Source: Bombardia bombarda
Lineage: Eukaryota; Ascomycota; Sordariomycetes; Sordariales; Lasiosphaeriaceae
Assembly: GCA_030512295.1 (NCBI GenBank)
Contig: JAULSR010000004.1
Coordinates: 2,108,001-2,172,000 of the forward strand
Direction of reading: 5' to 3'
Length of the DNA: 64,000 nt
Shown here: one piece after another, positions 23,643 through 35,736 of the stretch
Numbering within the stretch: position 1 is the stretch's first letter
Layout: each line of letters opens with the position of its first letter
Program-made: the position numbers and the translations under genes
Notes under the pieces: model-generated
The model's input: the letters and a program-made list of their open reading frames with translations, nothing else
What the model was told of the DNA's origin: nothing
Database searches by the model: none

Positions 23643-25288
23643 CTATACGGCACATTCTTTGAGCTCCCGTTGCAGGAATCCCCCAAAGCTCTCAAACAGA
23701 GCTTGGTCATGGCCTTCGACCCAGCGCAGCAACACCTTGCTTCCCCACTGTTTGATGGTGATTTCAATGACAAATCCAAATCGGCACTGCTCCTCTTTGA
23801 CCACCTTATCGTGACAGTTAGGAGCAGAAAAAGTAGCAGAAGTCTTACCCTCTGTCTTCTCTTTAGCCTTCTTCCGTCTCCACGCTCTACTCCAAACATT
23901 CTCTCTCGCCCGCCCTACTCCCCGCTGAGCCGAGCCCTCCCATGTCCAGGATATCAGCTCTAGCTTTCCAACCAACTCATTTATCTTCTTCATCACCGGC
24001 TCAACCAGCAGCTTGTCAGGACCCAACTTCAGCAGCTCCATACTCACAACAGGCGGCAGAATCTTCCGATACGGCGCCGGCGTCATGCCCCTTGCCACCT
24101 GTTCCTCCGGCCGCATTGCCCCAAAACTCCAGCCCAGCGCCCACCTTCGTGTCTTGTTGCCTTGTACAAACTCAGTGACAGCGTAGTTATCTATACCATT
24201 CTCGCGCAGCTGCTCAACGAGCGCATCCAGACTCGTCACCTTGCCAAGCATGGTCGTGTACCACTGAACCCTCTCTCTCAAAACCAGCGACTCGCGCACC
24301 ATGCGGCCAACGTAGGCGACCTCGCCGCCATCGCAGACCATCTCAACCGGGGCACCAGTGCAGGCCGAGTGCGGCGGGCGTTCCTTCTTCTTGGCCGAGG
24401 ACAGCATCTCGTCCTCGGACGTGTAGAAGGGCGGGTTCATCATGACAAAGTCGATAGACTCGACGCCAATGTCGTCAAGGGGGACCAGAGGGTCACTTGG
24501 GGATTCACGCTTGATGAGGCGGATCCTGTCCGAGAGCTGGTTGAGCTCAATGTTCTTTTGGGCGTAGCTGAGGCTTTTGGCGTCGATGTCTGTTGCTACA
24601 AAACACCACGGGCGCTGGGCGGTGCCGAGAAGGGGGTAGATGCAGCTCGCGCCGGTGCCGACGTCGAGGCCGCAGAGCTTGCGGCCGGGGGGTGCATAGG
24701 AGGTTGTGTCCATCAGGTCCTTCAGCCAGAGGATATAGTTGTGGCGGTTTGGCACCTGGGTCTTTGGTTAGCACTGGGTTAGTGAGAGGACGGGTTGGCA
24801 GGCGTACTGGAGGGCACAGTCTATCGTGGGGGAGCTCGACTTTGAGGTCAAAGTGCTGCTTTAGCAGTGTCTTGGTCAGCTGCATCATGGCAGCCGGGTC
24901 ATTAAAGTTGAGTTGTCCATGTTTATTGAGACTGGTGTTGGGTCAGTTATGACCGGACAACAGTGATTGGCGGGCATCAAATTGAAACTTCATACTGGCC
25001 AGCGAAAAGGGGGTCCTGCTTCCCAAGTTGCCAAAAGTTGGGCTCAGAGTCGTATAGCTGTCGAAAGTAGGAATCGTTCCGGTCCCTGGGTGTACCAAGG
25101 ACCGGGCGGTAGTGGGGCCTAGGGAGGTCCGGCGACGGCTTGCCCTTGGCCGGTAGTCCAGCTGGTCCGGCAGCGGCATCCGTATCGGTGGATTCCGTTC
25201 CTTCAGGCGGTTGAACATTGGGATTGGTTGCGCTCGACTGTGTCTCGGCCTCATCATCCGGCATTTTCCTCTTCTTGGTATTTGCCAT
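23643..25288 (-). CDS. METTL16-type RNA m6A methyltransferase
   Basis: Exons 25288..24996, 24931..24808 and 24755..23643 encode 509 residues. Introns are 64 bp (GTATGA donor) and 52 bp (GTACGC donor, with GCTAAC branch point). In order: a short basic KKRK start, FRQLYDSEPNFWQL, a central DPAAMMQLTKTLLKQHFDL and RLCPPVPNRHNYILWL, the SAM-binding GLDVGTGASCIYPLL (DVGTG at 170-174), and the catalytic NPPF at 246-249. This order is typical of METTL16/RlmF-like enzymes. METTL16 methylates adenosine in U6 snRNA and some mRNA hairpins; fission yeast Mtl16 does the same for U6. The NPPF motif is intact, so it should be active. Nuclear action is inferred. Confidence 0.92.
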
Positions 25289-28200
25289 TGTGCCCCTGCA
25301 TCCTCGAGCTCATGATTTGCGCAACCTTGTGGTTGATATCTACGATTAGAGGTGCAGGATGGAGATGGGAAAGCTTGGGGCTGTGGGGGGAAGTGGATGT
25401 GATTCGTGATTGGGATTAGACAACCACGAAAGTCTAGTCCAGGGTGAACTCTGCTTAGCCAATCATGTGCGAAGTTTCGATAACAATCCGCGACTCCGAA
25501 AACAGTGAAACCTTGATGTGCTCAGCCCGTCTGTTTGCTCACACCTACCTAGGTTCTTCCTTCCACTAGCAGCATCGCTAAGGCTTTGATCCGTGCAATC
25601 AACTCTTCCCTGATGCACTATACGTCGAAAAGTGAGGGACCTGCCCATTAACTGTCGTCGTAATGCGCACCGGGAGCCTGTCTTACACAGTGCATTTACT
25701 TCGATGAGACCCAACGGTCGGAACAGCGGCCGCCGCCGACCAGGGCGACCGATACAACTTGACAGCCCAACCGAGCCAACATCCGGCACATCGGTTTGAG
25801 AATCGAATTGCGCTACTTCGTAGATCGCCGCATCTGCACGCCCCGTTCTCTATTGCGACGAGTGACATCACCGACCATACGTCTTGCGTTCTGCTAGCCA
25901 CTTCAGGACTTCACTTGGAGCTGGTCCGCGGACCACATCATGTCCTTTCATGTCTCCTGTACTGCCGCCCGACACGCAGAGGTTATCAACAGTTGATCGC
26001 AATGTTAGATGAGATTTTGTTGCTCACTCAATTGACTCCTCTTTGGATGCTACATACGTCATGCAGTGTCTAAGTGGGATCACTGCATTATGGTCTTCCA
26101 GCAGCGAGACGATCCACGACTGCACTAGAGCGGGTTCCAGTCAGCGAAACCTCTATGATCATAGCAGCCGAGCAACGCACAATTCGAGGCCGTATTTATC
26201 ACATCCGTGGTTTGGTATACACGCCTAGACTTTTCGCGATTCGGAATTGAAAGGTCAATTTTTACCCAGATTGCGTTATAATACGATAACAGTTTTCTGC
26301 GCTTCGCGTTACGCTCAATGGACAAGGTATCGATTCACGATGCAAACCTAGAGACAGAGGTTGAGAAACGGCGACGGCACCAAGGTAAATAGGACTTCAA
26401 TTGGTAATGATGGCATGCTTTGACATCAGCAGAAGCAAAGACTCATACCGTACAAGTGTGCGGGGAGGGTATCATCACCGTCGTACCCCTTCTATGTCCC
26501 CTTTCGTCCTCGCCCGGTTAGAGGCTTGGCGTTGCGGATAGTTTTGGTGCCCTATTCTCGGGACAATCTGACTCCAAAAGGCAGCTGCTGATCCACGACA
26601 GACCTGAACATCGAGAGAGACATGCGGGATTGGATCGTATCTTAACCCGTCAATATGATGCTATCTTGAACCCCAAGAGAGTTGTCGGATCGATCACGGA
26701 CTTCTACCGACCGCCTTCAACCGAGTATACTTCCATGCGCCCTCATGACCTGTCTCATCTGACTGCTTGGTGTGGCATGGCCTCATAGCTTAGCTGAAAG
26801 GCAACGGAGGAGCGTGATCGGAGGGGGCCGTACCATCCAGCAAATTCACACGGCTTCTCACAGCAGCTGGACATTATATTGACCCCTGTAGGCCTATCAA
26901 TCTGTGCTAGATAATATGGATCACGCGTTGCAATCACAATCGGCCATGTAGTCAAATCGGGATCCGGTCATTGGATTCCCCATATCACAAACGTCTGTGA
27001 GTTGCAGGAATAGCTGGCATTTCAGTCAGGAAAATACTGAACCACGTATACCCGCCATCTAGACATATCCAAGAGTTTAGTCAAAGGGAGGGACGAGCTC
27101 GTCCAGCTCCGAAGCAGGAGAGGATCCCGTGACTGGCAAGACTGGGGTTTTAAAACCCTCCATGGTCGCATCCTCACACTCAATGACCAATCACAGACTT
27201 CCTTTACACATGCGCACGTTGCAACTGTACGGCTCGCCATGTATTTCGCGATCCACAGGCGGCGCTAGTGTCCTACGAATGCAAAGACATGGACAACCCG
27301 GCGAAACCTGCAGGTTGCCGCATGTCAGCTAACACTCGGCAGACGGTTTTATGTACACTAGGAGCATGCCTGGCAGCCTCTACAGACCTCAATGTCGAAG
27401 CGGTCAACCGTGTCAACCGTGGGCCTCTGTATGGCATCCTTCTGGTCCCACTCAACTATTGTTTGGCGTTGTATCTATTTGGACCGATAGGACTCGAGGC
27501 GCCAAAATTTGCCATCTTGTCTCGACCCCAGTAGGAAGAAGAAGAAGAAGAAGAAGAAAGATCACCGCATTTGTGGCGGCTCTTGTGTTACGAAGAGCTT
27601 GATTCGCAGACAGGTACTAAATGCTCGAAGGGCTGTGACACTACCTCCACTGAGTTGATGGCAAAAGTGCTGAAGGCAAGGAAAATAAAATAAAATAAGG
27701 CAGCAGCGGCACTTATTCCGGTCTGCGTGGTCTAAAGCGATGATTGGACGTGGACGAGTAAAAACCTCAGCCTTGTTGTTGCCTATCGTCCTGGATCCTC
27801 ATTGAGGCTCCCACTAGAGGCGTATAGGAAGGACAAATGTGCGACTCTTGGTCTGGGGGCATGATGCCTGGAAGGCGCACAATTCGGATAGCATAACGGT
27901 GGTCTCGGGTTTCTTTTCCTGTGTTTGAGTAACTGCACCTCTTTCACGAGAGGTCTTTTGGGTAGGGAAGGACTTTCTTTCCCTACACTCCCCATCTCAG
28001 GCATATTCAGAGCTGCCCCCTGCTGCCTGCATGCGACGTGCAGGGCTGCCTTCCGTGCAGGAGGAGCGAAGGATCCAATTGAAGGGGAATTTTTTATTCG
28101 ACACACTACTTCAGACAAACACACAATCTGTTTTCAGGTGGTTGACTTGACCGACGTTGCAAAATCCGCGACCAGGGACGTCGTTATCCGAGCCGTTGAG

Positions 28201-30707
28201 GTTGTATGACGGCGCTTCAAACCCACCCGGTCCAATAAGACCCGTTCTGTTTGCTTTGCCTTGTCAGGAATTTGCCCTCGTTCTTGTGTGCGATGGGGGA
28301 TTGGCTCAAGGTGTGTGGTCGTCCCGTCTCCCGCGTTTGATGGAACCTCACTCCTCCATTTTAAAGGGCGCCTGGTTTCTGGACGTGGAGCGTGGGTTCG
28401 CGGCTTCGCGCCCGCAGTTATGGAGTCAAGGAGTCCACTTCAGAACCACCCCGCAGCTTCCATGCTGGCAGGCTGGCACTGGAACTATCCCGTCGGTCTC
28501 CACGACATCAGATGGCAAGCATGGAAGTCAAGTCCCAGCCCTTGATCCTTGTCACCCCTGCCAAAACACTTGCACACCTCAGCTCGACGACACGACATCA
28601 AATGTCACCTCAGGCAGGTCGCCTAACAAGGCTTCAAGATGCGGGTGGCATTGAGTCCGCCAGGATGCCAAGATGGCGCGGCTTGGGCCGCCAGCAGAGG
28701 CGCGGCAGGCTGCGATACCTAAGGTAGGCAAGGTAGGTAAGGTAAAGGTAGTTAACAACCCAGAACCAGTAGCCAGGCCCGGTTCAGAGGCCCCCAATGA
28801 GGACAGAGCGTATCCCGTCCCTCCAGACAGAGTGAGGCTGTCGGCGATGACTGCAGGTGTGCAGGGAAAGCCCAGTCTTTGCCAGTGAGTCGTCGCACGC
28901 CAATCTGCGGCATCAAGGCACTGTGTGCTCAGTACGGGATGTGGTCGGTCCTATGAGGAGGTAGTTTGGACGGACGGTTGGATGGGCCCAGGCTACTGGC
29001 TTGCCAGCCTACAGAGGTCAAGAAGCAGTGGAGGCAAGGTACTTAAGAAGAGTCACCGCCATCCAAATCGTCCGCCTCTGTGGCCCTTTCCTCTTGACAC
29101 TAACCTACCTACTCGTAACTGCCTAGGTCTTGCTCACCTGCGTGTGTGCGTGCCTACTTGCATCGCATACATTCCGTGCCATAACTGCAACAGCACTACT
29201 AAGAGCAAGCCACCGTCACCTCCAGTACCTTTCAACGTTGTCTGTCTCGTGTGCATTGGGGCGAAGGCGGCGATTTCGATCGACCACTAAAACATTTTAC
29301 CCTGGCTTGTGGCTTCTGTTTTTAGGCGGCGCCCAAGCTACCTCCATCGCTGCTTCCATTCTGCTTCCGCAACCCCCAGCTTGCGCACTGACACCTCAAC
29401 GTCGAACCTTCCACGACCACTCCCGCCGACCCGCCCCGCCGAAACCCCCGCCGTGGCCAGCTCAACGCATACCCGCATCGGGAAGGGACGTCGCTCGGGC
29501 ATAATCGCACTCCAAAGTACATCCACATCCATATTCCATACCGTATCTTCCCGGCAGGCCAAGCTACCTTACCTGCGGCAAGACTGCACTAGCAGGAGCT
29601 GAAAGGCGACATCCATTGTCCAGTAAAAAGGTATTCCCGCAGTACCAGCCTGACCTTTGGGAAGCACAGGTACGCATTAGCTTTGAATAGCTCGATCCTT
29701 GTCTTTATCCCCGTCGACCCCCCCTCGTCCTTCCTTTATCATCACCACCGGGGTCAGCGACTGGGTTCCTTGCCAGTCGATAGCTCAAACGAGCGGCAGC
29801 TGGAGCTGGAGCTGGAGCTGGAACAACCGACATGGATGTGATGTATTAAGAAGCTTGACTGACGGCTCACACCGACTCGTGCAGATTTTGCTGCCGAACA
29901 CTTCACCGTGCATCAAGTTCGCTTCTGGCTACCAGTGAGGTGACGGCGAACAGCGACCACTGCAGTCCCGGGGTCCGCACAATAGACGCAAAAGGTATCG
30001 TCCCTCATTCTCTTCTTGCCCTCCCATGCTACACCCACACTTCGTTCGCAACACAGCGTCGACGCTGCACTTTGCGCTGCCCGTCGCATCGCATCGCATG
30101 CATCACATCACATCGCACTCGTTCCCTCCCACTGCATTCGACACCACCAACTCGGTTACATCGACCTCAGCGCCGTTCTTGTGCATCCCCCGAGCCCTAG
30201 ACGTCCGCCTTTGCCAGTTTATTGGTTCTTCTTGCCTTTTAGGCCCTCGACCTAGTCGTGCTCGCGCTCTCGGCCGAAGACTACTCGCTGGGTATTCGCC
30301 CGGGAACCTGCAGACGGTTGGTGCTTTTAGAGAGCCATCCACCGACACATGAACGCACGGACAGGCCGACAACACGACATTTCATGATCCCGAGCGGTTC
30401 ACCTGCTAACCTTCATAACCTCGCAGTGTCGAATCGGGGACATATTCTTCCAGCAACATCCGCCATATGTCAGCAGTCGTACAAGCTTCCTAACCAGCTT
30501 TCTTAATACGCGGCTCATTCGTCTCCCTACAAACACTTTCTATCGAGGCGCCCACATTCACTGCGTCTTTTTGCCAGTATTCTTACCTATCCCTCGATAG
30601 CATTGATATCCCGTGCTCTATCGGCCGTGTATGCAGCACAGTCACCAACCGACCCATCCCACATACGGTCTTCTCAACCCACCATAACACTCTCTGCTGT
30701 CGTGGAT
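25289..30707. other. Long gene-poor spacer with the upstream region of the AAA-ATPase gene
   Basis: 5.4 kb with no supported gene. It includes the METTL16 promoter (minus) and a probably long leader for the AAA-ATPase gene. From about 29 kb the plus strand is pyrimidine-rich with many short repeats (GGTAA-type near 28720-28750, CTGGAG-type near 29798-29822, GCATC-type near 30080), which would suit a long 5' UTR or complex promoter. Open frames are short and lack family motifs. An ACCTAGGT palindrome lies at 25547-25554. Confidence 0.45.
27535..27558. repeat. GAA microsatellite, eight units
   Basis: Eight perfect GAA units in non-coding DNA. The count is read directly from sequence. Confidence 0.9.
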
Positions 30708-31265
30708 ATGGACTCTCAAGACAAATCGACCGACGTGCGCGAGGGGAACCCTCCGGTGCCCGCTAAGAGCGAGGAACCAAAGGTCCCTGTCGAGAACGGC
30801 ACAAAGTCAGCTGAGGTGGAAGTTAAAACGAGCGAACGGAGCGAAACCAAGAAGAAGGGCACAAAGGACAAGGCCTCCAAGAAGAAGGCCAAGCAGAAGA
30901 AGGCCAAGAGGCAGGTGCCTGCCTCAGGATCTTCCTCTGACTCTTCAAGCGCCGATGACGCCGATGACTCGTCATCGTCGTCGTCCTCCTCTTCGGATTC
31001 CGATGACAGCGCATCGGAGTCGGAAGACGTCAAGAAGAAGCGGGTAACGAAGAAACGCCAAGAGCCCCAAAAGTCTAAAAAGAAGTTGCGTGCAAAGAAG
31101 CCGAAGAAGGCGGCCAAGCCATCACAGTCGTCAGTCTCGAGCTCCGACTCCGATTCTTCCGACTCGGATGATGCCAAAGATTCTGGCGCGGAGGCGAGCA
31201 AGCGGAGTCAGGAAGACCTAGCAAAGCAAATACAGCTTCTTCAGCTCCAGCAGTTGCAGCGCCAG

Positions 31266-31298
<33 letters not shown>

Positions 31299-33947
31299 GG
31301 CGGGAATCCGTACCAGTACGGGAGTGGTGGTATTGCATCCGGCATGCCTCCTGCCTTCTACGAACCGATTCGCGTGGCTGCCTCGCATGGCCGGAGAGGA
31401 GGACACCAAGCGTCTGGACGTAACCTTGCTCTTGGCGGCATTGACCCCAATCTTCTCATCGATGCCAACAAGCAACAGCAGAAGGAAAAGGCCAAGCGTC
31501 CGAAAGCAAGCAAGATGGATTTCAAGCGCGTGGACCAAGTCTGGGATAATACAATCCACAACTACAAACTGCAGGACACGGCCGAGGGATCGACTGATGC
31601 GCAATACGAGGAATTTCTCTTTCACGTACGACGAACATTTGACTGGGAGGGCAAGTACAAGACAACGATTGTCGATATCAAGAGCAAGCTCATCCGTGAG
31701 TGCCTCCGAGATGTGATGGGCAACATCAAGGGTGTAAGTCTCGTGGAGGAGACCCCCAAGCTGGACCCGAACATGCTGTTTCTGTAAGTTGTCTTCCCCT
31801 CGGCCCGTCAACGTCTGATACTCATAACTGTGTAGGTACCTTGAGGATCTGCGAAAGCACCGAAAGGATCTAAAGAAGGTGAAGCCGACGAAGGGTGATA
31901 AGCATGACCGCAAAAAGGAGCAGAAGCGCATTGATCTGAAACGCCAGCACCTCAAGGTGCTCATCAAGTACATTGACCGAGACTACGCCGAAGTCAAGAA
32001 CAGGTGCGCATCATAGCCCCGAATACCACATGATTTCTGTTTCCTCAGCTAATCTGTTTTAAAGTCTCTACCCGATGTTGGAGAACGGATTGATCACCTT
32101 TGACCTGCTTTGGGCGCTTTGGAAACCCAACACGCTCGTCTACACGACTACGTACGGCTCGCAAGATGAACCCCGCGTCTACAAGGTCGAAATGGCGGAG
32201 AAGAATCACTCCATCATGAAGGGTGACTTCTATCATATTGAGGGAAAGGTATGAGAGAGACAATCCCTGTTCTCCCCCCTGTTAGAGTGCTCACTGACAT
32301 TTATATGTAGTACTTCGAGTACGACGGAAAGCAATTTGGCTTTGGTAGCATGTCGGAAGAGATTGGCGATTTCCGGGGAGCACGCAAGATTGCGACTTTG
32401 CATTGCTACCCGCTCAAGTACCACAAGAATGAAGCCCAACTTCGCAAAGACCTCATCGCCCGCGGAAAGAAGTTTGTCTCTCTTGGTGGAGTACACTACA
32501 AGAGCCATCAGGGAATGGCCTACTACAAGAAGAAGCGAGCCATTATCAAGGTCAACATTAACGGTCGCATCATGGTGGATCCTAGCATTCACCGTCGCAT
32601 TAACCCTAACTATCCCATCTCTTTGGTGCGGCCCAAAGACCACGACGTGATCTCCGACGACGATGACGACTCGGATGACGAATCGGGCGGCTGTGCCTCT
32701 GGCTCGGACCACGGTCACGACCATGGCGTTGATGAGGAAGAGAAGGTCAAGTATGTTACCAAGGCCGTCAAAGATGACAAGGGCAAGGTGCGATTTATCC
32801 GCATGGCCAAGGTGGAGAATGGAGACGAGAACAAGGAGAAACTTGACCAAGTTACGAGCAAGGACGAGGAGGCTACTCCCCAAAAGGAAGAAGACACTGG
32901 CTCTGAAGAAGATGACGAAAAGAAGATTCGCGAATTCACCGAGGAGGAGTACTTGATTGCATCCCCTGTTGTTCTCGGGTTCGCTTTCGCCGAGAAGCTG
33001 TGGCTGGAATTCACCGTTTCGGGCGTGAAGGAGATCCAGTGGAACGAGACTGCATACGAGTCGCTGGTGCTGGAGCCAAAGACGAAGGATATTGTCAAGG
33101 TACGCGAGAGATTTAACGGATATGTTGACGCACGCATGACTGACTCGTGATACAGGCACTTGTCGAATCGCACAAGTACCATGCTGCCGAGAGCATTGAT
33201 GACGTGATTCAGGGCAAGGGCAAAGGTCTTGTCTCTGTTCTGCATGGCCCTCCTGGCACTGGAAAGACCCTGACGGCTGAAGGCATCTCGGAGCTGCTTA
33301 AGTGTCCGCTGTATATGGTCTCAGCCGGCGAGCTCGGCACCGACTCACGATACCTGGAGAGCGAGCTACAGAAGATACTGGACATTTGCCACGCATGGGG
33401 CGCCATCCTACTCCTCGACGAAGCCGATGTCTTTTTGGAGAAGCGAAATATGCATGATATCCATCGCAACGCTCTTGTCAGCATCTTTCTCCGACAGTTG
33501 GAGTACTTCCAAGGAATCCTGTTCTTGACGACGAATCGGGTTGAGGTAAGCACTGCCTTTTTGAGAATGCTCATGCGCATTGCTAACGTGGACTGCTAGA
33601 CGTTTGACGATGCTTTCCAATCACGTATCCACATCGCCCTTCGGTACGACAGTCTTGACCAGAAGGCAAAGAAGGCTATCTTCAAGATCTTTATCGAGCG
33701 AGTTCGCGTACTTGAGAAGATCAATCTCATGCCTTTCACAGAGGAGGACTACAATATCCTCTCTCGACATGAGCTCAATGGTCGGCAGATCAAGAACACG
33801 GTGCGCACAGCGCAGGCTCTAGCGGTGAACAAAGGCGAGCCTCTTGCCATGACCCACATCAGACAGGTTCTAGAGGTGCAGATCAACTTTGAGCGAGATC
33901 TCAAGGGAGGCAGCGGCTACCAGGATGCGATGAGGAGCTACTTCTAA
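30708..33947 (+). CDS. Fungal AAA-ATPase with charged, polyQ N-terminus
   Basis: Six exons (30708..31783, 31836..32003, 32065..32248, 32311..33099, 33156..33545, 33600..33947) encode 984 residues; introns are 52-62 bp. The first third is low complexity: Lys/Glu-rich, long Ser/Asp runs, KK-rich patches and a polyQ tract at about 186-197. Next comes a conserved non-AAA region (FDLLWALWKPNTLVYTTTYG; FYHIEGKYFEYDGKQFGFG), typical of the fungal DUF7025-AAA proteins. The single AAA module has Walker A GPPGTGKT (770-777), Walker B ILLLDEADVF (about 824-829), a sensor TTNR, and DAFQSRIHIALRYD with likely arginine fingers. The family is broad in filamentous fungi and mostly uncharacterised; related modules resemble the Bcs1/CDC48-type fold. 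The acidic Ser-rich N-terminus suggests a nuclear or phosphorylated tail, an inference. 30708 is the first in-frame ATG after an upstream stop-free leader. Confidence 0.9.
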
Positions 33948-35736
33948 AGGAGAGGTAGCCTCATCCTGGTGGGTGGATAACGGCAGGGCAACGAACACCT
34001 TGTCCATTTTCCCCCTCTACGCTCGCAGCTCATACACCTGCGCAATATGCGGTGTAAATGCGAGAGAACGCCGTCTGACACTTTCACTCTATGGACCAAA
34101 CCATCGCAACCAGACGACAGCCTATTTGGCTACGAAATGATCTACGAAACGAAATAGTTTAGCCTTATATAGTTTTGCCTTATGATGGTAGTTACGGCTG
34201 ACATGACACAGCATAGCACAGCGCAGCGCAGCACAGTCTCATTGTGCGATGTATTTAAGGCAACATCTTTGAGATATGATGCGAATTTCTTCATTCCAAG
34301 CAGGCTTGAGGCTTTCGACTATCTAGTTCGGGTTCATTTCTCGGCGTGTTGAGCACCATGGTGGATATCGCCTGCTGGTTTTATTGGTGTGAGTTGTTCT
34401 TTCTTATCCGTATGTATTGTATTGAGCATCTTCGTAGCAACCTAGGCTGCCTCCCCGTTGTCCCATTTCACTCTTTGATCGGCTTCGGCTCGAGCCTTCC
34501 AGTTGGGTTGAGATATTGGAGAATGGAAAAGAGGGGGGCATGGTGATAGTCAATCAATAGACATGGATTCGGAAATGGGTGTATACATATGATGATGCAG
34601 TGAGATACTGGATTTGTATAGATCTATGTGACTTTACGCAACGGACGGAATCTGACTGATGAGCATGGTCTCTGTCTTGTTGTTGTTGGTACTGGGTAGG
34701 TAGGCACAGCGGCGTGGAGCAGTAAGTACGCAGAGGGCTGTTGCCAGACTTATCGCTCCATGCTGTATTTATGTGCAGTGGCGTTGGCCGGATCTGCCAA
34801 CCTAAACCACGAAGCTTGTTTGCGTTGTTTATCTGGTATCTGAAACAGCACACGGTGTGACGGGCGTCAAGTTCGCAGCAGGGCGGAGGCGGAGGCGGAT
34901 GGATATGCTTGGACTTTTTGCATCCGTCTTCCACTCAGTTATCTGATGCACGATAAGGCCCGATGGCGAGATAAGCACAGCGATAGTATCTGTAAAAAGT
35001 AGAACAACTCGTTCGGAGTAAAAAGAGGAAAGAAAAAAAAGAAAAGAAAGTCGCGCGTGCCGGTTTGCATCAGCACCGATCCGGATGCTACCCTGCCCCG
35101 TCAGACGGGAAGAAGAGGAAGGGTCTGGGCCAGCGCCCGACTCTGCAGGCCAACCCCACTGATGCGCACGTAGCGCGCATGTTTCTTGCTAATCCCTGTC
35201 GAGCGGTCGGGAGCAATTTCATACGTGCTATGTGCTAACATATCTGTTACGCGCTTTAGTGGAGATCTGGTAGAGAGGACCTCGGACAGCTTTCAACCCC
35301 CCCACCTCGCTTTCAGCTGGGGTCGACGTCATGAAAGGGTTTGGAAGTTCCCGTTACTGGATGCGCCCGAAACTCAATTCCCTGTTGGCGAGCACTGCGT
35401 CTGCGCACTGGCTGGTGTGCAATGAAGCTAAGGTAGTGGGCGGGTTATTGGGACGAAGCCACGCCATCAAAGGGCCGGGCTTGCTTTATCTGAGACTTCC
35501 CTCCTTTCCTTCTTCTTCTTCTTCCTCTTCAGATCTAGATCAACTGCACATCGCCCTGTAGGTTGTTTAATTTCCGAAGCCGACGTCGCCTTGCTGGGGC
35601 TTCTTCTTTGCGATTGCGCTTCGTGTTTTGTTTGCTGATTTCCACCATCGATCGAGTACCGCTGTTTCTGTTCACCACCCACCGGTCGCAACCGGCCGGA
35701 AAAGGACGCGTTGTGTATTGCAGTCGTTGTTGAACC
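33948..35736. other. Intergenic between co-directional genes
   Basis: 1.8 kb with the 3' UTR of the AAA-ATPase gene and the promoter/leader of the Yvc1 gene. A pyrimidine-rich CTT-type tract lies at about 35508-35526 just upstream of Yvc1, likely promoter or 5' UTR. Nothing else supported. Confidence 0.5.
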
